DNA of 64,000 nucleotides, taken from positions 95,685,743 to 95,749,742 of the forward strand of contig NC_134839.1 of the NCBI RefSeq assembly GCF_965363235.1. The letters run 5' to 3'. Every line of letters starts with the position of its first letter. The stretch's first letter is position 1. Under the pieces are notes generated by a model that searched no databases, had not been told where the DNA came from, and saw only the letters and a list, made by a program, of their open reading frames with translations. The DNA comes from Mytilus galloprovincialis (lineage: Eukaryota; Mollusca; Bivalvia; Mytilida; Mytilidae). The position numbers were made by a program, and so were the translations under genes. This document shows, one piece after another, positions 35,796-45,682 of this stretch.

Positions 35796-38165
35796 ACAGT
35801 CATTCCCAAAAAATGGGTACAATTCGAATGTAGACACTGTTAAAAAATAAATTTCAACTGAGCAGAGAGAGAGTGTTGTTTTCTTCTGTGTCTATATCTA
35901 GTCTGTCATTTTTTTAATTTTTACTTACACCATTTTAGTTGTTTTCTAGTTTTAGCATTTTTTGTAAGACAAGGTAAGTATGAACGTATCGGAGGTTAGT
36001 GTTGTATAAAGTCATCTTAAAAATTGCATTAGAGAAAAACACAAGATTTAAATCCAGGCTCATGTGAAATGGGTTACATTTACCACCATAGCAAACTGAT
36101 TTATACGTATTATTCTGTATATATTGAAAGCAAATACCAATTTTAAGGTCTGAATTAATATAGTGTTTAAAAAATAATTCAAATAAGTAGTTTTCACAAC
36201 TTATTTAGTAATAAATTTAAACTAATGAAATGTTATGCTGTATAATATTTTGGTTTCATAATACAGCTTTCCAGGAAAAACCCTATTATTTATGTTTTGA
36301 ATCACTTGTATGTATTTTTTATGCTTGTATTAATCCACACCCCCATCTTTGTTACGGAGGTTGATATCAAACCAGTATCTGAATGCTGATACATAGTAAC
36401 ACTTAACTCTTTAATGCTAGCTTTTCTAAACAATTTATTGACATTACAAACTAAAAAACTGTTTTCTATCAAGTTATATGTTTCTTTTAGTCAAATGGAC
36501 TTGTTCTTGTCAAAATCTCCGTAACGATTCATGCACTTTCACTCAAAAATATGTTTTACCTAAACCGAATACTGTTTAACTTAATTTTATTAGCTCTATA
36601 CATATAATGTCATCTTCCTTCACACCATAATGTATGTATTATACTCAACTATGAAGTTTTGAAGTCAAAATAGTTTCATTTCGAAAATTTCTATCCTCCG
36701 TAACGACATTTAAAACCTCCATAACGGACAATTCCAGTTCTTACCAACAGCAAACATATAAATTAATGTAAATATTGGAATTAAATGACAAACAAGACAA
36801 CAGAATTAAACATTTTTCTTAGTAAATCGTTATCTAAAAAGAGTAAAGTCCTGTTAGAGAAAAAAAAACTGTTTTTCCTTAAATTTCTATCCTCCGTAAC
36901 GTAAATCAATGATGTCGTCTATGATTGACATCACCTTTTGATTTTTATTAGTGATAATTGATGAACTGATTTGGTATCTATAACAATGTACAAGAATTTC
37001 AATTGGTATGATTGTGTTTACATGCATCTTTAGATTTTTTTTATTTGCATAACCTCCGTTACATTGATGAGTCCTAAGTAATCTTGAAAATGTTTGCCAT
37101 AAACCGCTGTTAAATTTATGATTGTCGTCGTAATTACACAAGTTGTGTTGTAGACTATTTTAAATCTAAGAAAATGACTGATATTAAACGTTATAATGTT
37201 GCTCACATAATAGGGAAAAACAAGTTAACCTACCTTTCTCAAAACAACATTTTTTTTCTCAAAATCTGTATTTTGTTTGTCTGTTTTTTTTTTTATAATA
37301 AATGATGTCTGCTACAAAAATGACTTTCGGCAGTGTCGGCAGCCGCTGATACTGATAAAAAAGTCTAACAACTTAACTGTAAATAACTGCGTCACGGAGG
37401 TTATTTAAACGGAGGTTAGTTTTAATTACATTATACATGGAAATATGTAACAATATTGTTGAGTTGCTTTCTCAAAACTGATTATTGAGAAGCTTTATGG
37501 GTGCTTTCAATGAAATAATCATTATTTTGATTTGTTCTTGGTTAGTGCGTTCCAAAATACGCGTTACGTAGGTTGGATTCTTATATGCGACAATCGAAAA
37601 AAAGAGAAAGAGAAGATTTTTTTTGATTTTTCGTTTCATTGCAATAAAAATTAAAGGCAGGATTTTAAAATTTGATGTATCAACTTTGCTTCAAGTCACT
37701 TTGGGCATGATTTCCAATCATATACATATGTTTTGACTGTACCTAAAGATACGTTACGATAGGTTATACGTTTATCGGCGACATTGGTTTAATGGGTAAA
37801 TCAAAGTGTATATTATAACTTTTGATTCTAAAATATTTTTGTGGATAAAAATCAATATAGTGTCAAATAAAAAAAGCTAATCTAATCATGATTTAGATGA
37901 AATAAAGTATTTTAATTCACACTGATATTTGGAGTTTTTCTTGGCGACATTCGGAATTCGTGTGATTTCCGTATATTGAATAGAAAATCACACAAATATA
38001 TTTACGATAAACATCACAAAAGAATATAATTTTATTTTAGTATACATATTTATCACTTAGAACACGAAAAAGATTATCTGTGACATATGTTAAGCTTGCA
38101 TTTTGTGGTTATTTGCCGGCGACACTGAAATTTTGTAATTGTACCCATTTTTTGGGAATGACTGT
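35796..38165. mobile_element. 2.4 kb TIR element rich in CCTCCGTAACG motifs
   Basis: The ends carry about 29 bp inverted repeats starting ACAGTCATTCCCAAAAAATG. Inside, CTCCGTAACG-like motifs recur on both strands near 35989, 36354, 36526, 36694, 36712, 36893, 37050, 37394, 37411 and 37563. GGCGACA-type motifs lie near 37777, 37943 and 38118. The flanks could be a TA duplication if the element starts at 35795. No transposase ORF is visible, so it is non-autonomous. Confidence 0.75.
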
Positions 38166-38554
38166 AATATATTATTTAGTTGCAAAATATTTTAAATGAG
38201 AGCTGAATTTTTTTTCTATTTTTAATGTGCATTGCAGGTTAAGATAATCATAATGTGAATAAGAATGAAAACATCTTGGTCCCAAAAAAAACATCATCAA
38301 ACAGGATATATAATTCAAAATATTAATTTATTATACTAATATCAGTTCATATAGAATAAACTTTTAAAGATTATATTGATACCTATAAACTTGAAATCGC
38401 AAGCCACTGTTTTGCATGTTTACAATGTAGGTGATGTCCCAACAGAAAATCAATAAATATGACAGTACAATGTACTCTTAGCACAAACACATAAGGTCAC
38501 TGTGAAATAGACATCTAGGGCAAGAAACAGTCAGTTATACCAAACCAGTTTGAC

Positions 38555-38605
38555 TAGATGTCTAGTTTAAAACCAGTTTGACTAGATGTCTAGTATAGTC
38601 TTGGA
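38555..38605 (+). repeat. Two-copy tandem repeat of ~29 bp
   Basis: ACCAGTTTGACTAGATGTCT occurs twice in succession. Confidence 0.75.
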
Positions 38606-38872
38606 ATAACAATAGTATGTCCTATATTTTGACAATGTAAATGACATGAGGACCCGGATTGGGTTTTTTTTTTTAATATCTGTATTCTTTAAATTTTTAG
38701 GGCATTTTTCTTTTAATAGCCTTAAAAATAACTCTCATTCTGTAAAATTCTCATGAAAATGATTTTACTATTTTTAGTCTTTCTGTTACAAGATTATTTA
38801 TCAATTCTGTACATCGACCGTTATATATTATAATTTATCAGTATTGCATTACAGTTACCTTTTCAGTTATTA

Positions 38873-39788
38873 GGTCTTTCCACTTTTCTGTGGAAAGACC
38901 TATTGTTTTTCTTCTGATTATTTTTTTTTTCTTCCACCTAATTTTGTTCTTGCGATAAATATTTGTTTCGCAATATTTCGCTTAGATATTTGGTATATGA
39001 TATTGAACAGTTTATGCGCTTTTGAAATTTACCCTGCTTAACCGAATACAATTCTTTGTAGGAGTTATCTCCCCAAACACTGTTTTCCTTGTGTCCATGA
39101 CTCCTTCGCAACCGCAAAAGATTACGACAAATTTATTTTATAAAATTGCTCGTTATATCCCTTCGCATGATTTGTCCAATTTCGACCGAAGTAATATGAA
39201 CGCTCCATATGAGAGTTATTTCCCCTTTTGTATTTGAAATTTTGAAATGTATTTTAAACTGGAACACCATAAGTGATAGAGACCTAGGATATTTTGATTT
39301 GAGGTCCTTGGTCCAAAAAAAATGAAAATTAGGTCAAGGTCAAAGGTCAAGGTCATATTCTAATTTTTGAATTAGGCTTATTTCCACTCATTTCCAGAAA
39401 CCGTATAAGATATCGACAAATTATTTTGACTAAATTGTTAGTTGTGACATGTCGTAACTTAATAATTTTAGTTGAAAGGGTGCGTAGACAATGAATGGGA
39501 GTTTTTGCCCCTATCATATCTAAAATTATGTGTAAAGTGATATAACTTATTAACCATACATATTAGAGACCTAGGGTCTTTTGATTTGAGATCCTCAGTT
39601 TGTGACCTTGAAATTGAGGTCAAGGTCATAGGTTAATTTGACGTTCTAGACTTTGACCTTTGCTTTAAATTCATATCTATACATCATAAAGCCATATGAA
39701 CTGACATTTTAGACTGATTTTTAATATTTTAATATCAAAATAGATATTAACTGGTGGAAAGACCTTCAATTGTTCTCTGAACAATTGG
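38873..39788 (+). mobile_element. Hairpin-ended non-autonomous element, copy 2
   Basis: Same ends as 5401-6601: hairpin GGTCTTTCCAC/GTGGAAAGACC at the start, and GGTGGAAAGACC plus a CAATTGTTC/GAACAATTG hairpin at the end. It is shorter by one interior module. Both copies follow TTATTA and precede TTTTTAATTT, so the true ends may extend a few bases. Confidence 0.65.
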
Positions 39789-39934
39789 TTTTTAATTTTG
39801 CACAGTTATTCTTTATACTTTTGCACCGCATTATTCTCTATTCTTTATTTTGTTTTTCATTTTCTCTATTATCTATTTTTTGTTGCTATTACATGTATTC
39901 TCTATTCTGTAAACCCCATTCAGACCCTCATAGG

Positions 39935-40083
39935 TAAACTTCTATTGTATGAATGGGATAAACTGACCTTTCAATTCTCAAGGCTAAATAAGTATTTTAT
40001 AGGCTAAATACAAACTTACCTGTCAAGGTAGAATTGTAATCTGAGTGATACAATACCGGTGTTACTCAAGTCACCATAAATCC
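39935..40083 (-). repeat. Repeat, inverted partner of 27172-27313
   Basis: Nearly exact reverse complement of the 27.2 kb copy, with a few-base insertion in the middle. It lies about 12.6 kb away. Confidence 0.75.
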
Positions 40084-40242
40084 AAATCGAGATCCTTCAT
40101 ATTTTAAATTCGAACTTTGAAAGTGTTTTTTATTGTAATTTCACATACAGTTTTTCAAACCAATAAGTTTTAAAACTATTGTCCATGTCACGCGTAACGA
40201 TTCGGTTTCATAAATGGTTGAAGACTTATGATGTCCTCTTAA

Positions 40243-41080
40243 AGGGGCACTAGCTACGAGATATATAAAAAAATCTAAAGTTTGATTTTTTTTCTGTTCA
40301 ATCAATAATGAAAGTGCAATAGTGAAATAGCAATTCGCTTTTTGCAGCCAAAAAGGTTCAATTTTGTCAAATTACGCTAAGAAACATTGATAATTCAGTA
40401 GTAATTCACTTGCAAGTGAATGAGTCGACCTCTTTAAATCCGTATTCATGTGAACTTCAATTAAACTCTAGCTAGAGGTTGACAACGCATGCATTGTACG
40501 TGTACTGGTTATTTAAAGAAAAAGAATGTCAACAATGAAAAAAGTAAAATCACAAAAATACTGAACTCAGAGGAAAATCAATTAGTGAAGTCCATAATCA
40601 CATGGCAAAATCAAATAACAAAACGCATCAAAAACGAATGGACAAGAACTGTCATATTCCTGACTTGGTACAGGCATTTTCAAATGCAAGTGAAACTACG
40701 GTAAATCATTTGATTACTAATTCGATGCACATAAAATCATTCTTTTACGGTTAAAAGCAATGAGAAACATCTATTTTTAATCTATAAAATAAAATCAAAC
40801 AGACCTATAAAAATCCAATTGCACGTGTTGGTTTAATCTATTCATATCTTTATTTATGTTTACATCGCTTATATGGTCATCTGAGGTCAAATCGATAGGT
40901 AATTAGATGGCGTCTGGACTAAAATACACACGAAATGAACCTATATATTATCTACCCCATGCTCTGTAAACTGTTTATTTTAGACTTTTGATAGTTTGGA
41001 TAAATGTTTCACATTGTTATAAATCAAATATGAGAATTTGAGTCAAATCGGTGACCATGAATTTGACAGCTAGTGCCCCT
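40243..41080. mobile_element. TTAA-flanked TIR element (piggyBac-like)
   Basis: AGGGGCACTAGCT and AGCTAGTGCCCCT are inverted ends, and TTAA flanks both (40239-40242, 41081-41084). TTAA is the piggyBac target. It is 838 bp without transposase and contains a family B repeat. A TA target with longer ends is an alternative. Confidence 0.65.
40549..40690 (+). repeat. Mussel repeat family B copy
   Basis: Blocks CTGAACTCAGAGGAAAATCA, AAATCAAATAACAAAACGCA and TCCTGACTTGGTACAGGCAT match 44370-44520. Confidence 0.7.
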
Positions 41081-41635
41081 TTAATATCTTTTGGTTAGTT
41101 TTGTAGCTGGGTTACTGTATCATGGACCTATAACCCCACATCTCCTTTTATTCATCATACACTGGTTCAAAATTATATAGTTTTCTGGGGAAAAAATGTA
41201 AAAAACAAGAATTACTTTTTAACTAGCTGCCACTTTTTTGCCACTTTTAAGTAGAAGTCTTTAGCTATTTGACTAGTGATGCCGATCACGATATCCTTGG
41301 CAGAGTCAATCATGGACATACGGAGAAAAGATTCTATGTGAAACAGAAGCAACGCTTTGTAATGATTTGTATAATTATATCGAAAATTAGTTTAAAAGAG
41401 CAGTGACTTTTAAAATTATATTGTAGAAAACTTACGAAAAGTAACATGACACGTTTAATTTACGCAAACATTTGCGAAATAACGCAAACCTTTGCATTAA
41501 ACGCAAACATTTGTTTTATCTTATTTCTTATTAAAGATTCAAAGGAAACAGCAGTTATTAATGGAGGAGGCTGTATATATTAAAATTTATCACCTTTGTT
41601 CTCATTGCAAAGAAAAATGGGCAGAATAATAGATA

Positions 41636-41760
41636 TAAGAAGATGTGCCGCCGTGTGGTATGAGTGCCAATATGAAAATCTCCATCTTCAACACGGAGCA
41701 TTGGCAAACACCGAACAGCAAACTATAAAGGCCCCCCAAAATGACGTTCATGATACTACT
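41636..41760 (+). repeat. Mussel repeat family A, truncated
   Basis: GTGTGGTATGAGTGCCAATA, CTTCAACACGGAGCA and ACTATAAAGGCCCCCCAAAA preserve the block order of family A. Confidence 0.6.
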
Positions 41761-41872
41761 AGTATATATATTACAAAGAAAATTGAGTAAATTGAAGTTA
41801 TACCGAAGAAAATAAAAAATCAACCCAGCTAATATAGCTATAACCGAATATAAATATACTTCCAAAGTAAGC

Positions 41873-41961
41873 CAATCTAATTAAAAACTGATCTCTGATC
41901 TGTCGCGTGGGAGCTCTATCAGAAAACGGGAGCGATGAGAGATCGGTTTTTAATTAGATTG
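41873..41961. repeat. ~24 bp-arm hairpin
   Basis: CAATCTAATTAAAAACTGAT and its near inverse ATCGGTTTTTAATTAGATTG flank a 40 nt spacer with a GC-rich centre. Confidence 0.75.
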
Positions 41962-42659
41962 AAAGTAAGCTCTCGTTTGAGGATAGTGTAAAGTTGGTTA
42001 GATTAAAAAAAGCTACACTTTGGCAATAAATGTATGGAATGAAGATGTTTTATTAATAAAACTATGTTCTCTCCATTCAAATTGCCAACCAAGCATCTGA
42101 AAAATACTTCACTATATTGAAATGAAAATTCAATGACTTTTTATTAAAGAATTTTTATCATATTCTTAGAAAGAAAAGAAAACGATTCTTGCATCAAAAT
42201 TTAAAAAAAAAAATGTTTATTAATAATTTATTTTAAAACAGATCATTTTGTCTATTTGACTTGGAAGTTTCACAATTGTAAGACATTATTTTTTATCTTT
42301 CAATTAAAATATGCCTAGATACAAATATTTTCTTGTTAAATTATATACTTAAAATTCTGATGCACAAATCATTCTTAATTTATGTATAATTGCACTCCAA
42401 GTATTCCCTTATTCCTAAGCATATTTATTATAATGATTTTCCATGTATTTATGGTTCTTTTCTTATATAATAGTAAATCACAACCGAAACACATATACAA
42501 AACTTAATGAATTTTTGAAATCAAGATGTTTGCGTTATTTCGCAAAGGTTTGCGTTATAACGGGTTACGTAAAGGTTTGTGTTATATCTCAAAGCTTTGC
42601 GTTATTTATCGCAAAGGTTTGCGTTAAACGCAAAAACGTTGCGCACGATCATCATTCAC

Positions 42660-43076
42660 GACCTTCAAAGAAAGTTTTCTGAAACATTTGACGTAAATTT
42701 ATTCAATTTGTAGGTTTCATTTGCTTTTTTTTTATGTAGTTGGTTGATTCTAAATCTGTCTCTATTAATTTTGTGATGTCTATTTACCATGAATTTATTT
42801 ACTTCAAGTTGTGGAAATCGATTAAATAATGTTTACCCTTAATTCACCTTAAAATGTTGTATTGTCGTAAGTAATGAACTTGAAGGAAGGAAAAATGGGA
42901 CAGAAGTATATGGTATTCAATAAATAAATTATAACAAAACTTTAATCGCAGATTGCTAAAATTGCATGGTGCATATCATCTGTCATTGTAAATTTTTCAT
43001 ATCTTGATTCAACCCTAATACAAATATATCCGACACTCTGCAAGTAAATAAAAACATATTTCCCCTTGATTAATTT
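42660..43076. other. AT-rich DNA, nothing recognised
   Basis: No exon or clear repeat. Confidence 0.4.
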
Positions 43077-43759
43077 GAATTCTAATGCAACAACGTTTGT
43101 AACGTTCATTTTGATTGGATAACGTTACTTTTTTACATGGCATCAATTAGGAGATAACTGTATTGTATTTTAAGCTCCGACGGCATCAATTGGGGATTTG
43201 ATGGTCGCAAATTAAGTTTACTGGCGACGCGTTAGCGGAGACAGTAAACGGGTATTTGCGACCATCAAATCCCCAATTGATGCCGTCGGAGCTTAAAATA
43301 CAATATAATTGTTATCTCCATTCCAATGAAACTGACAGAAAACAACGTTAAAACATGTATTTAAAATCTGTCGTATGCCGTCTGCGCTTGCGCGTACGTC
43401 CCATAGCATCAATTGTCAATTGATGCCATGTAAGAAAGTGACGTTATCCAATCAAAATGAACGTTACAAACGTTGTTGCATTAGAATTGACAATTGATGC
43501 TATGGGACGTACGCGCAAGCGCAGACGACATATGACAGATTTTAATTACGTGTTTTAACGTTGTGTTCTGTCAGTTTCATTAGAATGGAGATAACAATAT
43601 TGTATTTTAAGCTCCGACGGCATCAATTGGGGATTTGATGGTCGCAAATACCCGTTTACTGTCTCCGTTAACGCGTCGCCAGTAAACTTAATTTGCGACC
43701 ATCAAATCCCCAATTGATGCCGTCGGAGCTTAAAATACAATACAGTTATCTCCTAATTG
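43077..43759. repeat. Nested palindrome, two inverted hairpin modules
   Basis: 43144-43759 is one long inverted repeat: the outer ends AATTAGGAGATAACTGTATT and AATACAGTTATCTCCTAATT pair. Each half holds its own ~150 bp hairpin (43159-43310 and 43599-43745, arms from ATTGTATTTTAAGCTCCGAC). The spacer at about 43423-43490 is the reverse complement of the left flank 43077-43149 (GCAACAACGTTTGTAACGTT block). No ORF. Confidence 0.85.
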
Positions 43760-43825
43760 ACTTTGCTTGACACATTACTTGTCGAAATACAGATGTAAAT
43801 TCTGTGAACCTTTTGTGTATATGTT

Positions 43826-44207
43826 AATCATGCCAAGAAATCCTCGCTAAAAATTCCGGTCGACCTCCTACGGCACCCATACACCTTATCGCTATTTGTC
43901 TGCCATTATTGGATATCACACAGGTTCCCGTAAAATTTTGACGTCATAATACAAAATAGCTGACGCCACAATGGAAAAGTGATTGTTGTATGCTTCAAAA
44001 GTTCAAGCGGCCGAGTCAGCCGGGATTAGCGATAAGGTGTATTAGTAGTTGAAGATTTAATTTCGTTCAACAAATTAATTTATGACCTTCATGTACGTGA
44101 CGTTTAGAATACGGCAACATACCAAATGGGCTATATTAATCATCCATGTAATTTGCTCCATTGGTATGAATGCAGAATTTCAACGGAGGCAATTTCTTGG
44201 CATGATT
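43826..44207. mobile_element. Outer TIR element with nested MITE
   Basis: AATCATGCCAAGAAAT and ATTTCTTGGCATGATT are exact inverted ends. The 43880-44041 MITE lies inside. Confidence 0.65.
43880..44041. mobile_element. Nested MITE with TACACCTTATCGCTA ends
   Basis: The 15 bp ends TACACCTTATCGCTA/TAGCGATAAGGTGTA are exact inverses. It contains TGACGTCA at 43939. Confidence 0.75.
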
Positions 44208-44369
44208 TTTTACCTATGTTGAAAGACGTGCATAGTATCAAATCATAGAGATACAAATTGTTTAGTCTCTAGGAAATCTTGTTAGATTTCCGCTGCTATT
44301 TTTGCTGAATAGGTGCAATTTGGGTACTCGGTGCAATTTGGGTACCGTTACTTTAGACGAAAAAAGTTT

Positions 44370-44520
44370 AAAAAAAACAAAATCAATGAACTCCGACGAA
44401 AATTCAAAATAGAAAGTCCGCAATCAAATGGCAAAATGAAATGATAAAACACATCAAATGAATGGACAACAACTGTGATCAACTGTCATATTCCTGACTG
44501 GGTACAGGCATTTTCAAATG
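44370..44520 (+). repeat. Mussel repeat family B copy
   Basis: It shares AAAATTCAAAATAGAAAGTC, AACACATCAAATGAATGGAC and TCCTGACTGGGTACAGGCAT with the 40.5 kb copy. Confidence 0.7.
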
Positions 44521-44524
44521 TCAC

Positions 44525-45185
44525 TGAGAAACGCGCGTCTTGCGCAAATACAAAATTTCGATCCTGACCAGTATATATAAGGTGTTTATTTAGACCAACT
44601 TCTAATTATCAATTTTCTTTGGGTAGTCTACCTGAATGGACATCTGAATGATTTTGTTCGCCAGTCACCAGATATTGTGTGCTAGTAAACAGTACGACAG
44701 TACTTTGATTAAAATACGTGCCTCTTTCCGACATTGGTTTATCCCTTATTAAATTACCCACAATTCAATCGGCGTCTATTTTCAGCCATTTTACGCACAT
44801 TTTGATTCGTACTGAAAACGAAACCAATTCTGAATTAATTGCCCTTAATTTACGAACAATGAGTTCAGATCACGAGGTATGTATGAAATTAAGATTATTA
44901 CACCTTCCGAATAATTATAAAACTAAATGCCTTCATTACACCATGTCCAAAGGTTGTATTGATTTGATGAGACGAACAAACCCGCCAAAAATGGCAAAAT
45001 AAATAAATTTACGAATAATTAATTCACCTCAAGAACAATTCCACAGAAATAGAGTTGAAAAGAAAATTTTTTTAGCTTTTTTCTGTCTGGGTTTCTTACA
45101 AAGAAATGCGGAAAATGATCGTTTGATGCCTGACAAAATTTATTTTTAAAGGACATTCCTTCCCTCTAAGACTAACTTCTATACT
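44525..45185. other. Intergenic DNA, no gene supported
   Basis: A 94-codon plus-strand frame at 44718-45002 shows no recognisable domain and is flanked by repeats. I do not call it a gene. Confidence 0.35.
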
Positions 45186-45188
45186 GTC

Positions 45189-45380
45189 TATAGTCGCCGT
45201 CAGCTGAAATTCGTAGCAGTTATCGGGGATCTCCTGTAGTTGGTGATCGCAATACTGGTATAGCAGTATTGTCCACAATACTGGTATAAAATTTTTGTAC
45301 CAGTATTGTAACTTTTAAAAAAAAAAAAACAACAATACTGGTACATAATTGATATACCAGTATTGTAGTTGTATTGTTGA
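45189..45380 (+). repeat. Left arm of a large inverted repeat with ACAATACTGGTA units
   Basis: GTCGCCGTCAGCTGAAATT, then GATCTCCTGTAGTTGGTGAT, then repeated ACAATACTGGTA blocks on both strands. The last two blocks return inverted at 49975-50095, and the first returns inverted at 51185-51220. Confidence 0.7.
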
Positions 45381-45682
45381 ATATATTTTAAGGTCTATAA
45401 TGAAAAATGAATATTAAGCAAAATTAGATATTGAAGATCAAAGTAAGATTAAATGAAGCCATGCATGCAGATTATAGAGGATAAAAGTGAACATGGTGAA
45501 ATCAATTAACAACCAGTTAAAAATAATTACTATACTTATACAAATAAACAAAAGATTCTTGTATTAAATTATCTCATATTATTCAAACAATTGTTAATTA
45601 TGTAATATGATTGCTAATAATTTTATCATATGATATTTCTATATTTTATTAAATTCAATTTAGATAAAGTAATTTTTGGGAT

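Larger units (their letters stand above)
41455..42650. mobile_element. Element bounded by inverted GCGTTA arrays
   Basis: 41461-41515 repeats CGCAAA-CATTTG-type units, and 42527-42646 repeats the inverse (TTTGCGTTATTTCGCAAAGG and variants, about five units). The arrays face each other like subterminal binding sites of a transposon. The exact ends and target duplication are not resolved. A hairpin and a family A fragment lie inside. Confidence 0.55.

Noticed and set aside
38380-38470. tRNA or small structured RNA genes in AT-rich gaps
   Set aside because: No A-box/B-box pairs or cloverleaf arms could be identified by eye here or elsewhere; a tRNA scan would be decisive.
27172-40083. A 13 kb Polinton-like element bounded by the inverted repeats
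   Set aside because: No polymerase, integrase or capsid-like frames were seen between the repeats; the interval holds unrelated short repeats.
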